Part shown: in pieces, positions 1-5,508 of the stretch | Position numbering within the stretch: position 1 is the first letter of the stretch | Layout: the number at the start of each line of letters is the position of its first letter | The notes under the pieces: model-generated | Told to the model about the DNA's origin: nothing | Seen by the model: the letters and a program-made list of their open reading frames with translations, nothing else | Database searches by the model: none | Position numbers and translations under genes: made by a program | Origin: an uncultured Eubacteriales bacterium | Lineage (GTDB): Bacteria; Bacillota; Clostridia; Oscillospirales; CAG-272 | Length of the DNA: 6,351 nt | Assembly: GCA_934526185.1 (NCBI GenBank) | Contig: CAKTAA010000121.1 | Location: 1 to 6,351, forward strand | Direction of reading: 5' to 3'

Positions 1-8
1 GGTCTTGC

Positions 9-37
9 TTGACTTATAAAAGAATTTAGTCTATAAT
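9..37 (+). promoter_or_regulatory. Sigma-A-type promoter for the DUF4143 ATPase gene
   Basis: A -35 box TTGACT (9-14) is followed after exactly 17 nt by a perfect -10 box TATAAT (32-37). Transcription would start near 43-45, leaving a leader of about 70 nt before the preferred ATG at 115. The surroundings are very AT-rich. This is a sequence match only; no operator is obvious beside it. A second TATAAT at 88-93 has no matching -35 box. Confidence 0.75.
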
Positions 38-96
38 AAAGTTATAGTTTAGATTTGCCAAATATTTTAAAACTGTTTTGTCTATACTATAATATT

Positions 97-104
97 GGAA
101 GGAG
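97..104 (+). promoter_or_regulatory. Ribosome binding site deciding the ATPase start
   Basis: GGAAGGAG lies 10 nt upstream of ATG 115. The reading frame also extends upstream to a TTG at 55, but no comparable purine-rich site precedes that TTG. The extra 20 residues do not resemble the start of this family, whereas the residues after ATG 115 do. The ATG is therefore preferred. Confidence 0.8.
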
Positions 105-114
105 TAAATTTATC

Positions 115-1368
115 ATGTATATTAAACGTGCAGCCGAGGAAACGGTTGAAAAAGTCTCAAGAATGTTCCCGGTGCTATTATTGACTGGACCGCGTCAGGT
201 TGGGAAAACTACACTGCTCCAAAAGCTTATGGAGCCGGAGCGTAAATATGTCACACTGGACGACCCGAATGTGCGGTATCTGGCAAAAAAGGATCCGGCG
301 CTGTTTATGCAAAGATACACCCCGCCCGTGCTGATCGATGAAATCCAGTATGCAACGGAACTTCTGCCATACATTAAAATGAGTGTAGATTCATCGAAAC
401 GCAAAGGAGATTTTTGGATTACAGGCTCACAAGTGTTCCAGATGATGAAAAATGTCAGCGAAAGCTTGGCGGGGCGTGTTGGTATTATCAGCCTACTTGG
501 GTTATCAAACGCTGAAATCTATGGATATGACAGCGAACCTTATACAACGGAACCAGAGCGTCTGATGAAGCGTTTGGAAGAAGTCAAAAGATTAGGACTA
601 AATGATCTTTATGCCAGAATTTTCAAGGGTTCCATGCCAGCACTGTACGCCGATGATACCGTGGATTGGGAAACCTATTACCGGTCTTATGTAGAAACCT
701 ATTTACAGCGGGATATCAGGGATTTGACTCAGGTGGCAGATGAAATGCAGTTTTTTAACTTCATGACGGTAGCCGCCGCACATACTTCAAAGCCGGTTAT
801 TTACGAGGAATTGGCAAGCGAGTCCGGCATTTCAGCTCCTACAGCAAAAAAATGGCTGTCAATCCTGGTGACATCCCATATCATAGCGCTGGTGCAGCCT
901 TATTACAACAATGTACTCAAGCGTGTGGTGAGAATGCCGCTGATGCATTTTTTGGATACAGGGCTTGCGGCCTATCTTTTGAAGTGGGGAAATTCGGAGG
1001 CCTTGGAAAAGGGTGCAATGTCAGGTGCTTTCTTTGAAAGCTTTGTTTTTTCAGAAATATATAAGAGCTATCTCAACAGCGGAAAAGAGCCGCCGATTTT
1101 CTACTACCGTGACAAGGATCAGAAAGAAATTGACTTGTTGCTGTACCAGGATGGCATTGTGTATCCGATTGAAATCAAAAAGGCCGCATCGCCTGGAAAA
1201 ACGGCGATTAAGAATTTTAATGTGCTTGGTCCCATCGAAACGCCTGAACGGTTTGGCGGAATGAGCGAGCTAAAGGTGGATATTGGAAAAGGAAACGTTG
1301 TTTGTATGACAAACGACCTACTCCCTCTCGACAAGCAAAACTGGTGTGTCCCCGCATGGCTGATTTGA
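115..1368 (+). CDS. AAA-type ATP-binding protein with DUF4143 C-terminal region
   Basis: This encodes a protein of 417 residues with no signal peptide or membrane segment, so probably cytoplasmic. The N-terminal AAA_14-type ATPase domain shows a Walker A loop GPRQVGKTT (about residues 25-33), a Walker B segment PVLIDEIQ (71-78) and a sensor-1-like ITGSQ (102-106). A winged-helix-like stretch with YEELASESGIS and TAKKWLSIL follows at about 230-251. The DUF4143 C-terminus contains GAFFE (Glu308), then KEID (Asp340), then PIEIKKA (Glu353, Lys355), which is the spacing of a PD-(D/E)XK nuclease-like core. The length is usual for the family and nothing looks broken. Family members are widespread in bacteria and archaea, but their role is not settled; ATP hydrolysis and a nuclease-like fold are the only safe statements. 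The gene has its own promoter and a terminator before hsdR, so it is probably not cotranscribed with the restriction operon. ATP binding is inferred with high confidence; nuclease activity is only possible. Confidence 0.93.
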   Translation: MYIKRAAEETVEKVSRMFPVLLLTGPRQVGKTTLLQKLMEPERKYVTLDDPNVRYLAKKDPALFMQRYTPPVLIDEIQYATELLPYIKMSVDSSKRKGDFWITGSQVFQMMKNVSESLAGRVGIISLLGLSNAEIYGYDSEPYTTEPERLMKRLEEVKRLGLNDLYARIFKGSMPALYADDTVDWETYYRSYVETYLQRDIRDLTQVADEMQFFNFMTVAAAHTSKPVIYEELASESGISAPTAKKWLSILVTSHIIALVQPYYNNVLKRVVRMPLMHFLDTGLAAYLLKWGNSEALEKGAMSGAFFESFVFSEIYKSYLNSGKEPPIFYYRDKDQKEIDLLLYQDGIVYPIEIKKAASPGKTAIKNFNVLGPIETPERFGGMSELKVDIGKGNVVCMTNDLLPLDKQNWCVPAWLI

Positions 1369-1402
1369 CTTTCGGCTTTTAAACACTCTATTACTATTCT
1401 TA

Positions 1403-1430
1403 TTAAGAAGTACGTATACTGTCTTCTTAA
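1403..1430. repeat. Short AT-rich inverted repeat downstream of the ATPase gene
   Basis: TTAAGAAG (1403-1410) and CTTCTTAA (1423-1430) form an exact 8-bp inverted repeat around a 12-nt centre that includes TACGTA and GTATAC. It has only two G:C pairs in the stem and no T-run after it, so it is a poor terminator. It could be a protein-binding site or mRNA 3'-end structure, or chance in AT-rich DNA. Confidence 0.3.
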
Positions 1431-1460
1431 AGTACATGTTATTTAGAATTTTTAAATTTC

Positions 1461-1495
1461 GCCAGTAGTATTGCGTTACTACTGGCATTTTATAT
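1461..1495 (+). terminator. Rho-independent terminator after the ATPase gene
   Basis: GCCAGTAGTA (1461-1470) pairs perfectly with TACTACTGGC (1477-1486) to give a 10-bp stem with a 6-nt loop, TTGCGT. It is followed by the T-rich tail ATTTTATAT. It lies 92 nt after the ATPase stop codon and upstream of the hsdR promoter, separating the two units. The T-run is interrupted by A, so termination may be incomplete. Confidence 0.75.
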
Positions 1496-1547
1496 CTATT
1501 TAGGATATCTTCCTCAATTGATTAAAGGAATTCGTATTATAAGCGCC

Positions 1548-1576
1548 TTGTTTTATTTATCTTTGTATCGTATAAT
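1548..1576 (+). promoter_or_regulatory. Sigma-A-type promoter for the hsdRMS operon
   Basis: TTGTTT (1548-1553) and a perfect TATAAT (1571-1576) are separated by 17 nt. Transcription would start near 1583, giving a leader of about 110 nt before ATG 1694. It is the only good promoter seen between the terminator and hsdR. None was recognised immediately before hsdM or hsdS, which suggests one transcript for all three genes. Confidence 0.65.
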
Positions 1577-1677
1577 AAAAAATGTTAAATAATGGAGATT
1601 CATGAAACATTATGATAGAATTTGGACATATGCGCTAAACGGAAAAATATTGATATAGAAGAGCAAAGATATTATTT

Positions 1678-1685
1678 GGAGGTGG
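1678..1685 (+). promoter_or_regulatory. Ribosome binding site deciding the hsdR start
   Basis: GGAGGTGG lies 8 nt before ATG 1694, an almost ideal Shine-Dalgarno sequence and spacing. The upstream in-frame TTG at 1622 is preceded only by ATGATAGAAT, with no such site. This supports ATG 1694 as the hsdR start. Confidence 0.75.
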
Positions 1686-1693
1686 CAACCGGA

Positions 1694-4045
1694 ATGGATA
1701 AGAAGCAGTTGAGTGAGCAGGAAATTCGCACGCAGTACATAACTCCGGCCATTCAAGCCTCTGGCTGGACAAACGTCCAAATTAGGGAGGAATACGCCAT
1801 CACTAAAGGACGAATTATTGCCCGTGGCGGTACATATAGACGCGACAAGGCGAAATATGCGGATTATTTGCTTTTTTACAAGCCTCATCTTCCTTTAGCC
1901 ATTGTTGAAGCAAAAGATAATAATCACTGTGTATCGGACGGCATGCAACAAGCGCTGGACTACGCGGAGAGACTGTTGGTACCATTTGTATTTACGTCTA
2001 ACGGCGATGGCTTCACCTTTCATAATCGCATGGCAGTTGCAGGGGACAAAGAGTACTTTATCCCTCTTGACAAATTCCCTACGCCTGAGCAGCTTTGGAC
2101 AATGTATAAAACCAATATTGGCCTAACCACCCAACAAGAAAACGTGATCGAGGAACCATACTACTCTGATCGGGAAGATAAAACGCCGCGTTATTACCAG
2201 CTAAATGCCATTAATTTGACAGTAGAAGCGATCGTGCGTGGACAAAAACGAATCCTGCTTGTTATGGCTACAGGCACTGGAAAAACCTTTACCGCATATC
2301 AGATCATATGGCGTCTTTGGAAAGCGGGAGTGAAAAAACGCATTTTGTATTTAGCCGATCGTAACGCGCTGATAGACCAAACCTATGTTAATGATTTTTC
2401 ACCATTCAAGGACAAGATGACCATTGTGCGAAACCATAGGGTGGACAAGTCTTATGAGATTTATCTTGCTCTTTATCAAGGGTTGACAGGTGAAGGCGAT
2501 AAAGAAATTTTTAAGCAGTTCAGCCCCGCTTTCTTCGACCTAATTATCGTAGACGAGTGTCATCGCGGCAGTGCAAAAGAGGACAGCGAATGGCGTGCTG
2601 TGCTCGATTATTTTTGCGATGCCACGCAAATAGGCTTAACCGCCACACCCAAAGAAACCAAAGATGTTTCTAACATTGATTATTTTGGCGATCCCCTCTA
2701 TACTTATTCTTTGAAGCAGGGCATTGAAGATGGTTTTCTTGCTCCATACCGGGTCATTCGTGTCTTGCTTGACAAGGATGCGGAGGGTTTTCGTCCTCTG
2801 AAAGGCCAGAAGGACAAGTACGGCAATGAAATTGTAGATAGGGAATACAATATCAAGGATTATGATCGGGAATTGGTATTAGAGCGTCGAACGCAGATGG
2901 TCGCGCGCGTTGTGTCCAATTACTTGAAGAAGCACAACCTCCGTTATGATAAGAGTATTTTCTTTTGCGTCGATACCGAGCATGCAGACCGGATGCGGCA
3001 GGCGCTCATCAATGAAAATGCCGATTTGGTAAACGAGGACGAGCGTTATGTCATGCGCATTACTGGCGATGATGAACTTGGCAAAAAGCAGATCGACGCT
3101 TTTCGAGATGTTTCCAGCCGCTACCCAGTTTTGGTAACAACCTCTCAATTGTTGAGTACCGGTGTCGATGTTCAGATGGTTAAGTTCATTGTTCTCGATA
3201 AGGAAGTCGGCAGCCCGATTGAGTTTAAACAAATTATTGGCCGCGGCACCCGAGTCCGGGAGGATTTGGGTAAAATGTTTTTTACCATCTTCGATTTTCG
3301 TAATGCGACACGTCAATTTGCCGACCCGGACTTCGACGGTCCCGTAGAGCAGGACGATGCTTTCACACCGTCGGAAGACGGTGAAATCCCGGATCTGCCC
3401 CATGATCCCCTATCTGATTTGGGAGCACCGAATGATCCGGTATCTCCCAACGATGGGGATGACAACTATAAACAAGAGCGTCGCATGAAATACTACGTGG
3501 ACGATGTGGAAGTCACTGTGCTGAAACAACGCGTACAGTATATTGACAAAGATGGAAAGCTGATTACGGAGTCCTTGACAGACTATACTCGCCGCAACGT
3601 GCTCGACCACTATGCCACGCTGGACGATTTTCTAACGGCATGGCGTAGTACGGAACGCAAGCAAGCCATATTGGATGAATTTGCAAAGCAGGGTGTTCTG
3701 TTGGAAGAATTGCAGGAACAGCTTGGGCAGGAATTTGATCCCTTTGATTTAGTCTGTCACATTGCATACGACCAACCGCCCCTTACTCGCCGAGAGCGAG
3801 CGAACAATGTAAAAAAACGGAACTACTTTGCCAAATACGGTGAACAGGCACAGGCCGTACTAAGCGCACTGCTCGAAAAATATACGGACACGGGAATTAC
3901 CGATCTGGAAAGTATGAATGTACTGAAGGTTAACCCCATCAACCAATTTGGCAATCCCATGTATATCGTCAACCGTATATTTAAAGGCAAACAGGATTTT
4001 GAGCAAGCGCTGCGTGATTTGGAAAAAGAACTGTACGCTGCATAA
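1694..4045 (+). CDS. hsdR: Type I restriction enzyme, R (endonuclease/translocase) subunit
   Basis: HsdR is the ATP-dependent motor and nuclease of a type I restriction complex: bound to HsdM and HsdS at an unmethylated site, it pumps DNA and cuts at a distance. The preferred product is 783 aa. The N-terminal nuclease domain has Asp57 and Glu72-Ala-Lys74 (in IVEAKDN), with a QALDYA motif at 86-91. The superfamily 2 helicase core shows Walker A MATGTGKT (191-198), LYLADRNALIDQ (218-229), the DEAD-box variant DECH (287-290), TATP (316-319), STGVDVQMV (488-496) and QIIGRGTRVRED (513-524). An acidic, proline-containing linker (about 544-592) leads to an EcoEI-type C-terminal domain to the end. 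All catalytic motifs look intact, and the length fits the roughly 800-aa EcoAI/EcoEI class. The stop is 17 nt before hsdM. The frame is also open from TTG 1622 (807 aa), but the ribosome binding site and the usual family N-terminus favour ATG 1694. Confidence 0.95.
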   Translation: MDKKQLSEQEIRTQYITPAIQASGWTNVQIREEYAITKGRIIARGGTYRRDKAKYADYLLFYKPHLPLAIVEAKDNNHCVSDGMQQALDYAERLLVPFVFTSNGDGFTFHNRMAVAGDKEYFIPLDKFPTPEQLWTMYKTNIGLTTQQENVIEEPYYSDREDKTPRYYQLNAINLTVEAIVRGQKRILLVMATGTGKTFTAYQIIWRLWKAGVKKRILYLADRNALIDQTYVNDFSPFKDKMTIVRNHRVDKSYEIYLALYQGLTGEGDKEIFKQFSPAFFDLIIVDECHRGSAKEDSEWRAVLDYFCDATQIGLTATPKETKDVSNIDYFGDPLYTYSLKQGIEDGFLAPYRVIRVLLDKDAEGFRPLKGQKDKYGNEIVDREYNIKDYDRELVLERRTQMVARVVSNYLKKHNLRYDKSIFFCVDTEHADRMRQALINENADLVNEDERYVMRITGDDELGKKQIDAFRDVSSRYPVLVTTSQLLSTGVDVQMVKFIVLDKEVGSPIEFKQIIGRGTRVREDLGKMFFTIFDFRNATRQFADPDFDGPVEQDDAFTPSEDGEIPDLPHDPLSDLGAPNDPVSPNDGDDNYKQERRMKYYVDDVEVTVLKQRVQYIDKDGKLITESLTDYTRRNVLDHYATLDDFLTAWRSTERKQAILDEFAKQGVLLEELQEQLGQEFDPFDLVCHIAYDQPPLTRRERANNVKKRNYFAKYGEQAQAVLSALLEKYTDTGITDLESMNVLKVNPINQFGNPMYIVNRIFKGKQDFEQALRDLEKELYAA

Positions 4046-4062
4046 AATAGGAGGACATTGCT

Positions 4063-5508
4063 ATGGCTGTTTCCGGCACCACAAAGGCACTCAAGGATAT
4101 CATGCGCATCGACGCTGGTATCAATGGAGATGCGCAATATATCGAACAAATTACATGGATGCTGTTTTTGAAAGCATTTGACTTCAAAGAGCAGGAGTGG
4201 GAAACGACCGAGCAGGACTATTATCCTGTGATCCCGGCGGAATATCGTTGGAGCAACTGGGCCGATGATACAGAAGGCGTCACCGGCGATGCTTTATTGG
4301 CGCACATCGACGCCATGTTTTCCGCTTTGCGCGAACTGGACATCAGCGACGACCCGAAGCACCGCAAGTGGCTAATTCGGAGCATCATGGAGGGCGTTAA
4401 TAACTTCATGAAATCCGGGACGCTTCTGCGACAGGTGATTAATAAAATTAATGAAGATATTGACTTTTATTCCATGCCATCCGGTCATTTATTCAATGGC
4501 CTGTATGAAACCATGCTGAAAGATTTGCAAAGTGCAGGTAAGGCTGGCGAGTTCTATACCCCTCGTCCAGTCACCCATTTTATTGTAGATATGGTGAATC
4601 CCAAACTGGGGGAAACCGTTTTAGATCCAGCCTGCGGTACGGGCGGATTTTTGACCAGTGTGATCGACAATTTTACCATTAACACCACTGAAGAATATCA
4701 AACCTTACAGCGCACGATACGTGGAATTGAGAAAAAACCGTTTCCGTTCCTGTTGTGTGTGACAAATCTCATCGCGCATGGGATTGATGTTCCTGATATT
4801 CGTCATGATAACACCCTGCGTACTCCCACAACAGACTACGCTGCCAAAGATAAGGTAGATGTTATTGTGACCAATCCGCCCTTTGGTGGAGCGGAGGAAA
4901 AGGCGATTTCCCAGTCTGTCCCGCTGGAATTGAGGGATACGGAGACCGCTGACCTGTTTCTCGTCCACATGATGGCATTGCTCAAGGACGGTGGACGCTG
5001 CGGCATGGTTTTGCCCGACGGGTTCTTATTTGGCACCGGTGTCAAAGCCGCCATCAAGAAACGGCTTTTGGAGGACTGCAACCTCCATACCGTTGTCCGT
5101 TTACCCAAGGATGTGTTTGCACCCTATACCAATATCAACACGAATCTGCTGTTCTTCCAGAAAGGGACTCCCACCAAGGGGGTGTGGTACTATCGTTTGG
5201 AAATGCCGCAGGGCTATAAGCATTTTTCTAAGACCCGTCCCATGCTTCCCGAACACTTCCAGCCCGTGCGGGACTGGTGGAACAATCGCGTCGAAAGTGA
5301 GGTTTCCAGTTTTGTGCCGGTAGAGGACATCGTTGCCGCCGACTACAGCCTGGATTTCTGCGGATTTCCCCATGATACGGAAGAAATTTTGCCCCCGGAG
5401 CAGTTTATTCCACAGTATCTGAATGAAAAAGCTGTACTTTCTGCTCGGATAGAGGATGTGCTCGCCCGTATTACTGCCGCCTTAGAGCAGGGGGAGGACG
5501 CTCTATGA
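4063..5508 (+). CDS. hsdM: Type I restriction-modification system, M (adenine-N6 methyltransferase) subunit
   Basis: HsdM transfers a methyl group from S-adenosylmethionine to adenine N6 in the site chosen by HsdS, protecting host DNA; it is also needed for the restriction complex. The 481-aa product has a helical HsdM N-terminal domain (about 1-140) and an N6-adenine methyltransferase domain. The latter shows AGEFYTPRPV (161-170), the SAM-binding motif LDPACGTGG (187-195) and the catalytic NPPF (271-274), in the order typical of gamma-class adenine methylases. The helical C-terminal end (about 450-481) probably contacts HsdS. Length and motifs are those of an intact enzyme. TAGGAGGA sits 7 nt before ATG 4063, a near-ideal ribosome binding site. 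The TGA stop overlaps the hsdS start as ATGA, indicating translational coupling. Catalytic specificity for adenine is family knowledge; the recognition sequence cannot be read from HsdM. Confidence 0.95.
   Translation: MAVSGTTKALKDIMRIDAGINGDAQYIEQITWMLFLKAFDFKEQEWETTEQDYYPVIPAEYRWSNWADDTEGVTGDALLAHIDAMFSALRELDISDDPKHRKWLIRSIMEGVNNFMKSGTLLRQVINKINEDIDFYSMPSGHLFNGLYETMLKDLQSAGKAGEFYTPRPVTHFIVDMVNPKLGETVLDPACGTGGFLTSVIDNFTINTTEEYQTLQRTIRGIEKKPFPFLLCVTNLIAHGIDVPDIRHDNTLRTPTTDYAAKDKVDVIVTNPPFGGAEEKAISQSVPLELRDTETADLFLVHMMALLKDGGRCGMVLPDGFLFGTGVKAAIKKRLLEDCNLHTVVRLPKDVFAPYTNINTNLLFFQKGTPTKGVWYYRLEMPQGYKHFSKTRPMLPEHFQPVRDWWNNRVESEVSSFVPVEDIVAADYSLDFCGFPHDTEEILPPEQFIPQYLNEKAVLSARIEDVLARITAALEQGEDAL

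Larger units (their letters stand above)
1369..1693 (+). other. Intergenic region between the ATPase gene and hsdR
   Basis: This AT-rich gap of about 325 nt contains no convincing full gene. In order it holds a weak inverted repeat (1403-1430), a strong terminator hairpin (1461-1486), a sigma-A promoter (1548-1576), a possible 18-codon leader frame (ATG 1602 to TAG 1658) and the hsdR ribosome binding site (1678-1685). If hsdR starts at the alternative TTG 1622, the last 72 nt would be coding instead. Confidence 0.7.

Noticed and set aside
88..93. A second TATAAT as an alternative promoter for the ATPase gene.
   Set aside because: No recognisable -35 box lies 16-18 nt upstream, transcription from it would begin around or within the ribosome binding site, and the promoter at 9-37 is far better.
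55..114. N-terminal extension of the ATPase from a TTG start at 55.
   Set aside because: No Shine-Dalgarno precedes the TTG, the added 20 residues do not look like the family start, and GGAAGGAG lies 10 nt before ATG 115.
1298..1368. The unusual-looking ATPase C-terminus with LLPLDKQNW and PAWLI as a possible frameshifted tail.
   Set aside because: A similar ending (LLPLD...NW followed by a short hydrophobic end) is usual for DUF4143 proteins, so the gene is probably complete.
2762..2773. GTCTTGCTTGAC occurs here inside hsdR and again at 2-13, suggesting a repeat or junction.
   Set aside because: A single 12-nt match is expected about once by chance in a window of this size; the similarity stops at once on the right and no other sign of an insertion is present.
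2879..3403. Minus-strand open frame of 174 codons inside hsdR.
   Set aside because: It lies wholly opposite well-conserved helicase motifs of HsdR, resembles no known family, and is best explained as an antisense shadow.
3823..4149. Minus-strand open frame across the hsdR-hsdM junction.
   Set aside because: It overlaps the end of hsdR and the start of hsdM; no credible promoter or ribosome binding site was noted, and the composition is that of an antisense frame.
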